Part shown: positions 26,179-37,825 of the stretch, one piece after another | Numbering within the stretch: position 1 is the stretch's first letter | How the letters are laid out: each line of letters starts with the position of its first letter | NCBI RefSeq assembly: GCF_026011795.1 | Contig: NZ_BRVS01000005.1 | Span: 248,001-312,000, forward strand | DNA length: 64,000 nucleotides | Reading direction: 5' to 3' | From: Arthrobacter mangrovi | Lineage (GTDB): Bacteria > Actinomycetota > Actinomycetes > Actinomycetales > Micrococcaceae | Program-made: the position numbers and the translations under genes | The notes under the pieces: model-generated | What the model saw: the letters and a program-made list of their open reading frames with translations, nothing else | Database searches by the model: none | Told to the model about the DNA's origin: nothing

Positions 26179-26673
26179 ATGCCAACCGACCAGGATCTGC
26201 AGGCCACCGGGCGGGCGCTCAGCTCGCCCGTGCGGCTGCGCATCCTCCGGCTTTGCCTCCACCGGTCGCGCACCAATAAGGAGATCGCCGGGCTGCTGCA
26301 CCTGAACCCCGCCACGAGCCTGCACCACGTCAGGACGCTGCTGAATACGGGCTTCCTGGAGGCCGAGGAACCGCGCAGGGGCAACCGCGGGGCGCGGGAG
26401 GTGCCGTACCGGGCCACCCGCCGCTCCTGGGGCGCCGCGATGCCCGATGCCGCGCCGGTACTGGTGGAGACCTTCCTGCAGGAGATCGACGGGCTGGCGC
26501 CGGACGAGATCGAGACGGCCCGCATGGGCATCAAACTGAACGATGCCAACCGGAAAGAACTGATGGACAAGCTGCACGCCGTGCTGGAGGAATATGCGCG
26601 GCGGCCGCCCGACGAGGACGGCACCGCAACGTCGATCTTCCTGGCCCACCATGTGGACCGCACCGCGGACTAG
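26179..26673 (+). CDS. ArsR/winged-helix transcriptional regulator
   Basis: 164 residues. The winged helix (about 10-95) has LSSPVRLRILRLCLHRSRTN, the recognition helix NPATSLHHVRTLLNTGFL and a wing rich in Arg (EEPRRGNRGAREVPYRAT). The C-terminal 60 residues form a helical dimer or sensor part. No cysteine metal site of the classical ArsR type is present, so it is probably not a metal sensor. Target unknown. Convergent with the membrane protein downstream of typA; the stop lies in a short repeat array. Confidence 0.8.
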   Translation: MPTDQDLQATGRALSSPVRLRILRLCLHRSRTNKEIAGLLHLNPATSLHHVRTLLNTGFLEAEEPRRGNRGAREVPYRATRRSWGAAMPDAAPVLVETFLQEIDGLAPDEIETARMGIKLNDANRKELMDKLHAVLEEYARRPPDEDGTATSIFLAHHVDRTAD

Positions 26674-26727
26674 CTGGCTCCGGATTAGCGGCCTCCGGAC
26701 TAGCGGCACCCCTGATTAGCGGCGGGG
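26667..26727 (+). repeat. Four short tandem repeats at convergent gene ends
   Basis: Units at 26667-26681, 26682-26696, 26697-26713 and 26714-26727 share GGAYTAGCGGC. Each includes a TAG; the first gives the regulator's stop and the last holds the TAA of the gene on the other strand. Confidence 0.65.
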
Positions 26728-27255
26728 TTTGAGCGCCCAGGCGGTCACGGCAACCGAGAGGATGACCATGACGGCCAGGCCTATGGTCCAGATCCGGCCC
26801 GCGATGGCGACGGCCAGTTCCTTGTCCGCCGACGTGGCGGTGACGATCAGCGGTTCCCCGAACAGCCCGCTGGCCATCAGGCCCACCAGGACGTAGGCGA
26901 TGATCCCGGTCAGCCCGGCGGCCAGGACGTTCATGGTCCGCAGCCCGACCCAGACCATCACGGCAGCAGCGAAGAGCAGGGCCGCCGCGGCGCCCCAGGG
27001 GTAGGCCTGGCCGGCCGTGAACCAGACCTGGCTGTGCAGGTTCGTCCCCACCAGGGCCACCACCAGCCCGCATGCCGCCGCGGTGCCCCAGCCCCGCAAC
27101 GTTAGCCGCCGCCGTCGTCCGTTTTCCTGTTCCCGCGAGCGGACGGACACCTGGCCCGCAGCCCTCGCGCCCGGGGAGCCCGGGCCGGGCAGCGGGTTAA
27201 AGGCGGGAGGCAGCCCGCTCTCGTGTGGATCTGCGGGCTGCCTCTGCGCTGTCAC
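26716..27255 (-). CDS. Four-helix membrane protein downstream of typA
   Basis: 179 residues. The first 50 are hydrophilic (Pro, Gly, Arg-rich). Four helices follow at about 54-72, 82-103, 107-128 and 149-172. There are no catalytic motifs. It starts 9 nt after typA and is on the same strand, so the two are likely co-transcribed. It may belong to an actinobacterial DUF family of four-TM proteins; I cannot assign a function. Confidence 0.7.
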   Translation of the reverse strand: MTAQRQPADPHESGLPPAFNPLPGPGSPGARAAGQVSVRSREQENGRRRRLTLRGWGTAAACGLVVALVGTNLHSQVWFTAGQAYPWGAAAALLFAAAVMVWVGLRTMNVLAAGLTGIIAYVLVGLMASGLFGEPLIVTATSADKELAVAIAGRIWTIGLAVMVILSVAVTAWALKPRR

Positions 27256-27264
27256 GGAGCCAGC

Positions 27265-29187
27265 CTATGCCTTGGCGCGGGCGCGGTTGGCCTTGGCCCG
27301 CTCATTGGAGTCCAGGATCACCTTGCGGATGCGGATGGCCTCCGGGGTGACCTCGACGCACTCGTCCTCGCGGGCGAACTCGAGCGACTCCTCGAGGGTC
27401 AGCGTCCGCGGCGGGGTCAGGTTCTCGAAGCTTTCCGAAGAGGCCGCACGCATGTTGGTCAGCTTCTTTTCCTTCGTGATGTTCACGTCCATGTCGTCCG
27501 CGCGCGAGTTCTCGCCCACGATCATGCCCTCATAGACCTCGGAGGTCGGCTGGACGAAGAACGAACCGCGCTCCTGGAGGTTGATCATCGCGAACGGAGT
27601 CACCACGCCGGCTCGGTCCGCCACCATGGAGCCGTTGGTGCGGTATTCGATGGGGCCGGCCCACGGCTCGTAGCCCTCCGAGTAGGAGGAGGCGATGCCT
27701 GCGCCGCGGGTCTCGGTCATGAACTTGGTCCGGAAACCGATCAGGCCGCGGGCGGGAACCACGAATTCCATCCGGACCCAGCCGGTGCCGTGGTTGGCCA
27801 TGTTCGTCATGCGGCCCTTGCGGGCGGCCATCAGCTGCGTCACGGCGCCCAGGTACTCCTCGGGGACGTCGATGGTCATGTGCTCCATCGGCTCGTGGAC
27901 CTTGCCGTCCACGGTCCGGGTAACCACCTGCGGCTTGCCGACGGTCAGTTCGAAGCCCTCGCGGCGCATCTGCTCGACGAGGATGGCCAGCGCGAGCTCG
28001 CCGCGGCCCTGGACTTCCCAGGCATCCGGACGCTCGGTCGGGAGCACCTTCAGCGAGACGTTGCCGATCAGTTCCTTGTCCAGCCGGTCCTTGACCTGGC
28101 GGGCCGTGACCTTGGCGCCCTTGACCTTGCCGGCCAACGGGGAGGTGTTGATACCGATCGTCATGGAGATCGCCGGATCGTCGACGGTGATCAGCGGCAG
28201 CGGCTGCGGGTTCTCCGCATCGGTCAGGGTCTCACCGATGGTGATGTCCTCGATGCCGGCGACGGCGACGATCTCGCCGGGGCCGGCGGAGTCGGCCGGA
28301 ACGCGCTCCAGGCCCTTGGTGGCCAGCAGTTCGGAGATGCGCACGCTCTTGAGCTCGCCGTTGGCGCGGGCCCAGGCCACGGTCTGGCCCTTCTTCAGCG
28401 TGCCGTTGAAGATGCGCAGCAGGGCGAGGCGGCCCAGGAACGGCGAGGCGTCCAGGTTCGTCACATGGGCCTGCAGCACACCCTCGGGATCGTAGGTGGG
28501 AGCCGGGATGTGCTCCATGATGGTGGCGAACAGCGGCTCGAGGTCCTCGCTGTCCGGGGCGGTGCCGTCCGCGGGCTGCTCCAGGGAGGCGCGGCCGAGC
28601 TTGCCGGAGGCGTAGACCACCGGCACGTTCAGGACGGCGTCGAGGTCCAGGTCGGGAACCTCGTCGGCCAGGTCCGAGGCCAGGCCGAGCAGCAGGTCCA
28701 TCGATTCCGCGACGACGCCGTCGATCCGGGCGTCGGGGCGGTCCGTCTTGTTGACCAGCAGGACGACGGGCAGCTTGGCGGCCAGCGCCTTGCGCAGGAC
28801 GAACCGGGTCTGCGGCAGCGGGCCCTCGGAGGCGTCGACCAGGAGCACCACGCCGTCCACCATGGACAGGCCGCGCTCGACCTCGCCGCCGAAGTCCGCG
28901 TGGCCCGGGGTGTCGATTACGTTGATTGTGACGTTTTCGCCGTTGGCCGAGGGGCCCGAGTAGAACACGGTGGTGTTCTTGGCCAGAATGGTGATGCCCT
29001 TTTCGCGTTCCAGGTCACCGGAGTCCATCACGCGCTCTTCGACTTCGCCGTGCGTGGAGAAGGCGCCGGTCTGGCGGAGCATCGCGTCCACCAGGGTGGT
29101 CTTACCGTGGTCGACGTGGGCTACGATGGCGACGTTCCGAAGGTCGCTGCGGACGGCGCTCTGCGTCGACGTGGTGGTTTCAGACAT
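27265..29187 (-). CDS. typA: Translational GTPase TypA/BipA
   Basis: 640 residues. G-domain motifs [18 protein letters not shown] and NKTDRPDAR, with the BipA-typical domain order: G domain, beta barrel (about 210-310), EF-G III and V-like domains with [18 protein letters not shown], and the C-terminal domain ending in RKVILD. It binds ribosomes and supports assembly and translation under stress or cold. A TAGTAT box at 29265-29270 (minus strand) is a likely -10 about 75 nt upstream of the start. Confidence 0.95.
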   Translation of the reverse strand: MSETTTSTQSAVRSDLRNVAIVAHVDHGKTTLVDAMLRQTGAFSTHGEVEERVMDSGDLEREKGITILAKNTTVFYSGPSANGENVTINVIDTPGHADFGGEVERGLSMVDGVVLLVDASEGPLPQTRFVLRKALAAKLPVVLLVNKTDRPDARIDGVVAESMDLLLGLASDLADEVPDLDLDAVLNVPVVYASGKLGRASLEQPADGTAPDSEDLEPLFATIMEHIPAPTYDPEGVLQAHVTNLDASPFLGRLALLRIFNGTLKKGQTVAWARANGELKSVRISELLATKGLERVPADSAGPGEIVAVAGIEDITIGETLTDAENPQPLPLITVDDPAISMTIGINTSPLAGKVKGAKVTARQVKDRLDKELIGNVSLKVLPTERPDAWEVQGRGELALAILVEQMRREGFELTVGKPQVVTRTVDGKVHEPMEHMTIDVPEEYLGAVTQLMAARKGRMTNMANHGTGWVRMEFVVPARGLIGFRTKFMTETRGAGIASSYSEGYEPWAGPIEYRTNGSMVADRAGVVTPFAMINLQERGSFFVQPTSEVYEGMIVGENSRADDMDVNITKEKKLTNMRAASSESFENLTPPRTLTLEESLEFAREDECVEVTPEAIRIRKVILDSNERAKANRARAKA

Positions 29188-29313
29188 ACGTGATGGCTCA
29201 ATTCAGGTTGAGAACTGGAGAATCCGGCCTGGACGTGGCCGCGCCCTCAAAAAGGGGCATGTACATACTAGCGTCTGAAGGCAAAACGAACCTAATGCGC
29301 GCACGCCGGCGGC

Positions 29314-29348
29314 GCGTACGACGGCGGATGCGCCCCGCCGTCGTACGC
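29314..29348 (-). terminator. Terminator-like hairpin after the first peptide transporter operon
   Basis: 14-bp perfect stem (29314-29327 with 29335-29348), 7-nt loop, just beyond the stop of the ATPase gene. No T tract. Confidence 0.55.
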
Positions 29349-29371
29349 CGTACCCCGGGGCCGCGGCCGGG

Positions 29372-31062
<1,691 letters not shown>

Positions 31063-31066
<4 letters not shown>

Positions 31067-32019
31067 CGTTTCCTGGCTTTCGGATCGAGGGCATCACGCA
31101 GGGCATCCCCAAGCATGATGAAGCTCAGCACGGTCACGGACAGCGCGGCGGCCGGCCAGAGCAGGGTCGACGGGTTCGACCGCAGCGAAACCTGGGCCGC
31201 GGAAATGTCATTGCCCCAGCTCATTACGTCAGGCGGCAGGCCGATCCCCAGGAAGGACAGGGTGGCCTCGGCCACGATGAAGATGCCCAGGTTGACGGTA
31301 GCGACCACGATGACGGGTGCCAGCGCGTTCGGAATGACGTGCCGCACCAGCGCCGCCGGCCGGGACACGCCCAGCGAACGCGCGGCCGTGACGAAGTCCG
31401 CGTTGCGCACGGAGATGACGGCGCCGCGGGTAATCCGCGCCACCTGCGGCCAGCCGAACACCACCAGCGTGATCACCACGGTCCAGACATTCCGGTTTTC
31501 CCGGAAGAACGGCAGCTGCATGATGATGATCGCGCCGAGGATCAGCGGCAGGGCGAAGAAGACGTCGCCGATCCGCGCAATGACCGAGTCCAGCCAACCG
31601 CCGTGGAAGCCGGCGATGGCGCCCAGGGTTCCGCCGATCAGCAGGGTACCGAGGGTCGCGAAGATACCGACCGTCAGCGAGGCCCGCGTGCCGTAGATCA
31701 GCCGCGCGTAGACGTCACAGCCCTGGATGGTGAAGCCTAGCGGATGACCCGGGGCGGGACCGCCGTCGGAGTTGGCCAGCTGGCAGTTCGCGTTCGGCTC
31801 GGTTTGCGTGAAGAGCGCCGGGAAAAGCGCCACCACGACGATCAGCAAGATCAGGACCGAGGCAATGACGAACAGCGGCTGGCGGCGCAGGTTGCGCCAC
31901 GCCTCGGCCCACAGGCTGAGTGGCTGGACGTCCTCGGAGACCTTGTCGGTCGCCTGCAGCGGCGTCTCCTCGATCGGGGCGACGTAGTGTTCGATGTAGT
32001 CTCTGCGGTGCTCAGGCAT
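31063..32019 (-). CDS. Oligopeptide ABC transporter permease (OppC/DppC type)
   Basis: 318 residues from the ATG at 32017-32019, starting inside the preceding permease gene (8-nt overlap). An N-terminal cytoplasmic tail with the OppC_N region, helix 1 at about 40-60, and the BPD_transp_1 core with the coupling motif AARSLGVSRPAALVRHVIPNAL. The C-terminus ends GDALRDALDPKARKR, typical of OppC. Forms the channel with the OppB-type partner. Confidence 0.92.
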
Positions 32020-32938
32020 AACGGATCCTCGGGTCGAGCCAGGCGTACAGCACATCCACGAGCAGGTTGGCCAGGATGTAGACAAGGATCAGGACGCTGA
32101 CGATCGACACGATCGTCGGTCCCTCTCCGCGCAGGACCGACTGGTACAGCCGCTGCCCCACGCCGGGCACATTGAAAATGCCTTCGGTGACGATCGCGCC
32201 GCCCATGAGCGCGCCCAGGTCCGCCCCGAGGAAGGTGATCACGGGGATCATGGAGTTGCGCAGGATATGTACGACGACGACGCGCGGACGGGACAGTCCC
32301 TTCGCGGTGGCGGTGCGCACGTAGTCCGCGTTCAGGTTCTCGATGATCGACGTCCGGGTCAGGCGTATGACGTAGGCCAGGGATACCAGGCCCAGCACGA
32401 TGGCCGGCAGGATCAGGTCGGACCACCCGGCCTCCGCGCCGACCGTCGGTTTGGCCCAGCCGAGCTTGACCCCCACGACGTACTGCATGACGAAGCCGAG
32501 CACGAAGATCGGGATGGCGATGACGATCAGGGAAGCGACCAGGATGGTTCCGTCGAAGAAACGGCCCTTCCTCAGGCCCGCGATTACGCCGAAGATGATG
32601 CCGAAGACGGCCTCGAACAGGAGCGCAAGGATTGCCAGCCTGATCGTCACCGGAAAGACCTGGGCGAGGACCTCGGCCACCGGGCGGCCGGAAAAATCAT
32701 TGCCCAGATTGACGGTCACCAGGTTTTTTAAGTACAGGAAATACTGCACCAGGAAGGGCTGGTCCAGGTTGTACTGCGCCCGCAGCTGGTCGGCGACGGC
32801 CGGGTTGACCGCACGGTCGCCGAACAGCGCCTGGATCGGGTCGCCGGGCAGTGAAAAGACCAGGAAGTAGACCAGGAAGGTCGCCCCGAAGAAGACCGGG
32901 ATCATTTGCAGGAACCGCCGGACGATGTACCAGGCCAT
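32012..32938 (-). CDS. Oligopeptide ABC transporter permease (OppB/DppB type)
   Basis: 308 residues from the ATG at 32936-32938, normal length. It opens MAWYIVRRFLQMIPVFFGATFLVY as expected for OppB, has the FSLPGDPI loop, six helices and the coupling motif TATAKGLSRPRVVVVHILRNSM, and ends YAWLDPRIRYA. Second gene of the operon, separated from the binding-protein gene by a hairpin. Confidence 0.92.
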   Translation of the reverse strand: MAWYIVRRFLQMIPVFFGATFLVYFLVFSLPGDPIQALFGDRAVNPAVADQLRAQYNLDQPFLVQYFLYLKNLVTVNLGNDFSGRPVAEVLAQVFPVTIRLAILALLFEAVFGIIFGVIAGLRKGRFFDGTILVASLIVIAIPIFVLGFVMQYVVGVKLGWAKPTVGAEAGWSDLILPAIVLGLVSLAYVIRLTRTSIIENLNADYVRTATAKGLSRPRVVVVHILRNSMIPVITFLGADLGALMGGAIVTEGIFNVPGVGQRLYQSVLRGEGPTIVSIVSVLILVYILANLLVDVLYAWLDPRIRYA

Positions 32939-33027
32939 CAGCCCGCCCCGCCGTCGGAGGGATGATACGTGTGAGTCTGCATGAGTCCTTTGCCTGTTCG
33001 CTCTGATGTGCCGCCGTCGTGGAAAAG

Positions 33028-33063
33028 CCCGCGGGGCCCGGCCAAAGGGCCGGACCCCACGGG
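33028..33063 (-). promoter_or_regulatory. Intercistronic hairpin after the binding-protein gene
   Basis: Arms 33028-33043 and 33048-33063 pair with two C-A mismatches around AAAG, ten bases after the binding-protein stop on the minus strand. No T run; likely mRNA protection or attenuation. Confidence 0.6.
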
Positions 33064-33072
33064 CCGCTCGGG

Positions 33073-34701
33073 CTACTTGCGGGTGATCTGGTGGTAGATC
33101 GGGACGCCGTTCCAGGCGGTGTCGACCTTGTCCACGTTCTCGCTCCAGCCGACCTGGCGCACCTGGTACCACAGCGGCACCGCGGGCAGGTCCTGCAGCA
33201 GGATTTCCTGGGCCTCGTTGAACGCCGTGGTCCCGGCCTCCGGGCTCTTGGCGGACAGTCCCTCGCGGAGCTTGGCGTCGAACTCCTTATTGGAGTAATC
33301 GCCGTCGTTGGAACCGGCTCCCGTCCCGAAGGTCGGGCCGAGGAAGTTGTACAGCGACGGGTAGTCGGCCTGCCAGCCGGTACGCAGCGCGCCCTCAAGC
33401 TGCTTGGACGTGGCAATCTCCCGGACCTCGGCGAAGGTCGCGTAGGGCTTCCCCTGTGCGTCGATGCCCAGCTCGTTCTTGATGCTGTTCGCCACCGCGT
33501 CGATCCACTCCTTGTGGCCGCCGTCGGAGTTGTACGAGATCGTGAACGCCTTGTCGCCCCACGGCTCGATCTTGTCCGCTTCTGCCCAAAGCTTACGGGC
33601 CTCCTCGGGATTGAACTTCAGCACTTCGCTGCCCTTGATATCCGCGTCGTAGCCGTCGATCACCGGCGCGGTGAATTCGGTGGCAGGCTCGCGGCCGCCG
33701 GAGAAGATCACCTTCGTGATTTCGGGACGGTTGATCGCCATGGAGATAGCCTTGCGGCGCAGCTCGCCGGCCTCTCCCTTCCACTCGTCGAGATACCCGG
33801 GAATGGTGATGGCCTGGTTGCCCGCATACGGCTTCTCCAGGTAGCGTCCCTCGCCGAGGTCCGTCTTGAAGTTCTTCAGGGAACTCGGCGGAATCGTGTC
33901 GAGCAGGTCGAGGTTGTTGGCCAGCAGGTCCTGGTAAGCCGCCTCGAAGCCGGAGTAGATTTTGAAGGTGATGCCGTCGTTCTGGGGAGCGCGGGTGCCG
34001 GTGTAGTCGGGATTCGGCACCAAGGCGATCTCGACGTCGTGCTGCCAGGCGCCGTCACCGGCAAGCTTGTACGGACCGTTGCCCACCGGATTCTCGCCGA
34101 AAGCCTTCATGTCCTGGAAGGCGGCCTCGGGAAGCGGCGAAAAGGCCGTGTAGCCCAGGCGCAGCGGCCAGTCGGACTCAGGCTGGGCCAGCTCCACGGT
34201 GAAGGTCTTGTCATCGACAACCTTCAGCCCGGACATCTCCTTCTTCTTGCTGTCCTTGGCGCTGACCTCGTCATAGCCGGCGATGCTGTCGAAGAAGTAC
34301 TCGTTCAGCTGCGCATTCTCTGCCGCAGCACCGTAGTTCCAGGCGTCCACGAAGGAACTGGCGGTGACCGGGTCGCCGTTCGTGAACTTCTGGTCCGGCT
34401 TCAGGGTGATCGTGTAGTTCTTCGAATCCTTGGTCTCGATGGATTCAGCGACCTCGTTGACCGGCGCGCCGGAAGCGTCGTAGCTGATCAGGCCTTCGAA
34501 GAGCAGGTCGACGACGCGGCCGCCACCGACCTCGTTCGTATTGGTGGGCACGAGCGGATTCTGCGGCTCGGTGGTGTTGGCGGTAATGACTGCCGAGGCA
34601 TCGGCACCGTCCGTTCCCCCGCCGCCGCCCCCGCAGGCGCTCAAAGCCAGCGCGGCCGCGGCCGCTAGGCCAACAATTTTGGAAGTGCGAGCAAATCGCA
34701 T
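33073..34701 (-). CDS. Oligopeptide-binding lipoprotein (SBP family 5, OppA-like)
   Basis: 542 residues. Lipoprotein signal with acylated C23 (LALSAC) and a Gly-rich linker. The SBP_bac_5 fold shows VVDLLFEGLISYD, FTNGDPVTASSFVDAWNY and AFSPLPEAAFQDMKAFGENPVGNGPYKL (about 60-235). The last motif is typical of the OppA/DppE oligopeptide group and not of nickel or sugar binders. GAGGAGG stands just ahead of the ATG. Peptide is the inferred substrate. First gene of the operon; promoter at 34818-34846. Confidence 0.88.
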   Translation of the reverse strand: MRFARTSKIVGLAAAAALALSACGGGGGGTDGADASAVITANTTEPQNPLVPTNTNEVGGGRVVDLLFEGLISYDASGAPVNEVAESIETKDSKNYTITLKPDQKFTNGDPVTASSFVDAWNYGAAAENAQLNEYFFDSIAGYDEVSAKDSKKKEMSGLKVVDDKTFTVELAQPESDWPLRLGYTAFSPLPEAAFQDMKAFGENPVGNGPYKLAGDGAWQHDVEIALVPNPDYTGTRAPQNDGITFKIYSGFEAAYQDLLANNLDLLDTIPPSSLKNFKTDLGEGRYLEKPYAGNQAITIPGYLDEWKGEAGELRRKAISMAINRPEITKVIFSGGREPATEFTAPVIDGYDADIKGSEVLKFNPEEARKLWAEADKIEPWGDKAFTISYNSDGGHKEWIDAVANSIKNELGIDAQGKPYATFAEVREIATSKQLEGALRTGWQADYPSLYNFLGPTFGTGAGSNDGDYSNKEFDAKLREGLSAKSPEAGTTAFNEAQEILLQDLPAVPLWYQVRQVGWSENVDKVDTAWNGVPIYHQITRK

Positions 34702-35252
34702 TCCGCCTCCTCAGTAGCTAGTCAGTTCCCGGGCGGAATACGGCGCCGGGTGGATCGTCGCGTTTCGGTGTCCCTCCAGCGCCGAACTCGGCGGCCACGT
34801 CAGAAGTGACCCGGGTTACAGTATGTGTTTTACAGCTTGCCCGCAATTCCGGCCCGGCGGCTCGCCGGGAGACCGGATCCCTTCCCTGTGAAGCGTCGCT
34901 CCGGCCTGCAGGCCGCCCGAGGGCGGACAGGCGGAATAACGATTCATTGGGAAGGGCGGCATACGGCCCGGATCCGGATCGCGGCATGCCTTCCCCTAGG
35001 CCCGCGGCACCATGAAGGACGCTGTCCGGACTGCTGCCGTCCGTTGACGCTCGAAGGAATACATCCTGGTCAGCCCTTCGCCAGAGGCCGGAGGCGCTGG
35101 ATAGTGCCCCCGGGGTTCAGTGTATCCCCGGCCTCCGGGCATCCGCAGCTAAGCCGGATGAGTGATGCCTGATCGCAATACGGGCCGGAAATTGCCGTCC
35201 GGCGGTTCGGAATGCCGTGCTCCTCGCTGCGGTACGCCTTCAACTCCCCGAT
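34702..35252. other. 551-bp intergenic region between the two peptide transporter operons
   Basis: No gene-like reading frame is convincing on either strand. It holds the promoter of the first operon near its left side and, near the end of the second operon, an 8-bp stem CCGGAGGC (35088-35095) with 35131-35138 that may belong to a weak terminator. Confidence 0.6.
34818..34846 (-). promoter_or_regulatory. Sigma-70-type promoter of the first peptide transporter operon
   Basis: On the minus strand TTGCGG (34841-34846), 17-bp spacer, TACTGT (34818-34823). The predicted start leaves a leader of about 110 nt before the ATG at 34701. Confidence 0.6.
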
Positions 35253-37082
35253 TCAGCTCCCCGACCCGAGCAGCTGTTCCCGGAGCTCCCTGCGCTCGCG
35301 CTGCAAGACGGGATCAGGCAGCGGAACTGCCGCCAGCAGCCGCTGTGTGTAGGCCTCCTGGGGATTGCGCAGGATCTCGTCGCGGGTTCCTTGCTCGACG
35401 ATGCTGCCGTGCCGCATGACGCAGATCCGGTCCGCGAGCACGTCGATGACCGCCAGATCGTGGGTGACGAACAGGCAGGCGAAGCCCAGTTCCCGCTGGA
35501 GATCGCGGAACAGCTCCAGCACCTTGGCCTGCACGGAAACGTCCAGCGCCGAGGTCGGCTCGTCCGCGACCATCAGCTTGGGCTGCAGCGCCAGCGCCCG
35601 GGCGATGCCGACACGCTGCTTCTGGCCGCCCGAGAGCTCGTGCGGATACCGGTTCCGGTAGGCCCGCGGCAGCTCCACCTGGTCCAGCAGGACCTCGATC
35701 TTCTTCTGCAGCGCTTCGCCCTTCGCAACTCCGGCAAGGTACATCGGCTCTCCGATGCTCTCGCCGATCGGCAGCCGCGGATTCAGCGACGACGACGGGT
35801 CCTGGAACACCATGCCGACGTTCCTGCGCAGCGACTGCAGTTGCCGGCGGCTCGCTCCGGCAATCTCATGGCCGACCACTTTGAGCGAGCCCTCGGCCAC
35901 CGGCAGCAGGCCGACGGCGGCCCGCCCGATGGTGGTCTTGCCCGAGCCCGACTCGCCCACCAGACCCACGACCTGGCCCGGGTAGATCACCAGGTCGGCG
36001 CCCTCCACTGCCCTGAAGGCCGGAACCCTGCCTTGTTTCGGGTAATCGATCGCCACACCGGCCAGTTCCAGCACCGGGTCGCCGTGGACCGCTTCCTCCG
36101 CGGCGCTGGCCAGGGCGGCCTCGTTCTCTTCCTCGCGGCGCTTCATCTCGTCGTCGTCGACGACGTCCAGGGTGACACCCGTTGCCGAGGCAAGCGCCGC
36201 GGTGACGTCCACCTCCGCTTCGCCGCGGTCATGGCTGGCGCCCAGCCTCGGCACGGACGCCAGCAGCTGCCGGGTGTATTCGTGCCGCGGATTGCGGAAG
36301 ATCTCCTCGGCCGTACCCGTTTCGACGATCCGGCCGTTCCGCATCACCGCGATTTTGTCCGCCAGGTCGGCGACCACGCCCATATCATGGGTGATGAGGA
36401 CGATGGCGCTGTCCAGCTTGTTCCGCAGGCTGCGCATGAGGCCCAGGATTTCGGCCTGGACCGTAACGTCCAGCGCCGTGGTGGGTTCGTCCGCTATCAG
36501 CAGCTTAGGGTCGCAGGACAGCGACTGCGCGATCATGGCCCGCTGTCTCTGTCCCCCGGAGAGCTGATGCGGATAGGACTTGAACGCCTTGGCCGGGTCC
36601 GGCAGTTCCACCATCTCCAGCAGCCGGAGGGCACGCTCCCGCGCTTCCTCCGGAGAGATGGCATTGTGCAGGCGGAGCGTCTCTACGATCTGGAAACCGA
36701 TGGTGTACACGGGGTTCATCGCCGTCATCGGTTCCTGGAAAATGACGGCGACGTCGTTGCCGCGGATCCGGCGCAGCTTGGCCGGTGTGATGCCCAGGAT
36801 CTCCTGGCCGTTGAGCTTGACGCTGCCGCTCGCGCGGCTGTTGGGGGGCAGGAGCCCCAGCAGGGCCATGGAACTCGCGCTCTTGCCCGAACCGGACTCT
36901 CCCACCAGTGCCAGGACCTCGCCGGCATGCACGTCATAGTTCAGTCCGATGGCCGCCGGAACCCATTCCTTGTCCACGCCGAAGTCCACGTTGAGGTCGG
37001 TGACCTGCAGGACGGGCCTGCCGCGGTCGCCGGAGACATCCTCGAGCGGAGCGGGGATGACCGGGTCGATCATTTCAGTCAT
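35253..37082 (-). CDS. Oligopeptide ABC transporter, fused two-domain ATPase (second system)
   Basis: 609 residues with two complete ATPase domains: GESGSGKSA (first) and GESGSGKTT (second), signatures LSGGQRQRA and LSGGQKQRV, Walker B LLIADEPTTALD and [12 protein letters not shown]. The linker (about 295-335) is acidic and Glu/Ala-rich. It belongs with the permeases at 37826-40392 but is separated from them by an oppositely oriented gene, so it needs its own promoter or a transcript that reads through antisense to that gene. Confidence 0.92.
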   Translation of the reverse strand: MTEMIDPVIPAPLEDVSGDRGRPVLQVTDLNVDFGVDKEWVPAAIGLNYDVHAGEVLALVGESGSGKSASSMALLGLLPPNSRASGSVKLNGQEILGITPAKLRRIRGNDVAVIFQEPMTAMNPVYTIGFQIVETLRLHNAISPEEARERALRLLEMVELPDPAKAFKSYPHQLSGGQRQRAMIAQSLSCDPKLLIADEPTTALDVTVQAEILGLMRSLRNKLDSAIVLITHDMGVVADLADKIAVMRNGRIVETGTAEEIFRNPRHEYTRQLLASVPRLGASHDRGEAEVDVTAALASATGVTLDVVDDDEMKRREEENEAALASAAEEAVHGDPVLELAGVAIDYPKQGRVPAFRAVEGADLVIYPGQVVGLVGESGSGKTTIGRAAVGLLPVAEGSLKVVGHEIAGASRRQLQSLRRNVGMVFQDPSSSLNPRLPIGESIGEPMYLAGVAKGEALQKKIEVLLDQVELPRAYRNRYPHELSGGQKQRVGIARALALQPKLMVADEPTSALDVSVQAKVLELFRDLQRELGFACLFVTHDLAVIDVLADRICVMRHGSIVEQGTRDEILRNPQEAYTQRLLAAVPLPDPVLQRERRELREQLLGSGS

Positions 37083-37170
37083 GGTGCTTTGTCCTTCTGA
37101 AGTTTTCCGGGAGTCCGACGGCGGCTAGTCCCGTTCGTGCCCTGGTGCCGGCGGCTGCAAGGATGGAGCC

Positions 37171-37791
37171 ATGTCCAAGCGCAACACCGGACCCGTTGTC
37201 CTCCGAGCCAGAAGCGCGCCCTGGCTGACCGGCATCGTGTGGCTGATCGCGGCTGTCAGCGCGGGCTCCGCCTGGCTGACCCACGGCGGCACCGGCCTCC
37301 TGCAATCCTCGCCGCTTCTGGCCGCGGCCTATGTGGCGTGGTGGCTGGCCTGGTTCCCCGCCGTCGTCGTTTCGGATGACGGCGTCAGGCTCCGGAATCC
37401 GGTCCGCACCATCGATGTGCCGTGGCACTCCCTCGTCACCGTCGATACCAAGTACGCCCTGACCCTGGTGACGGCCTCGGGCCGCTACAGCGCCTGGTCC
37501 GCCCCGGCCCCCGGCCTGTTCGCGGTCCAGCGCGCGCAGCCCGACCACGTACGCGGGCTGCCCGAGACCACTTACGGTCCCGCCGGCTCGGTGCGGCCCG
37601 GGGACCTGGCCACGTCCGATTCCGGTACGGCCGCCTATCACGTCCGGCAGCGCTGGTCCGAACTGCTCGCTTCGGGCGCCGTGGAACCGGGCATGGCCCA
37701 GGCCTCCCGGGCGCGCATCAGCGTCAACTGGACGGTGCTCGCCGTGGGAGCCGCACTGGTAGCCGCGGCCGTGCTGGTGATCGCGGCCTGA
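37171..37791 (+). CDS. PH-domain membrane protein
   Basis: 206 residues. Two N-terminal helices (about 18-36 and 45-66) are followed by VVVSDDGVRLRNPVRTIDVPWHSLVTVDTKYALTLVT split over about 67-110, a bacterial PH-like (bPH_6 type) domain with the Trp-x-x-Leu turn. A C-terminal hydrophobic helix lies at about 184-206. Similar proteins are widespread in actinobacteria with no fixed role. Odd position: it is transcribed against the transporter operon between its permease and ATPase genes. Confidence 0.78.
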   Translation: MSKRNTGPVVLRARSAPWLTGIVWLIAAVSAGSAWLTHGGTGLLQSSPLLAAAYVAWWLAWFPAVVVSDDGVRLRNPVRTIDVPWHSLVTVDTKYALTLVTASGRYSAWSAPAPGLFAVQRAQPDHVRGLPETTYGPAGSVRPGDLATSDSGTAAYHVRQRWSELLASGAVEPGMAQASRARISVNWTVLAVGAALVAAAVLVIAA

Positions 37792-37825
37792 CCGTCGCGG
37801 GTTCGGGGCGGCGGGGAGCGTCATT

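Noticed and set aside
34702-35252. Small genes in the gap between the transporter operons
   Set aside because: Frames of 60-115 codons exist but have no ribosome site, family motif or clear codon bias.
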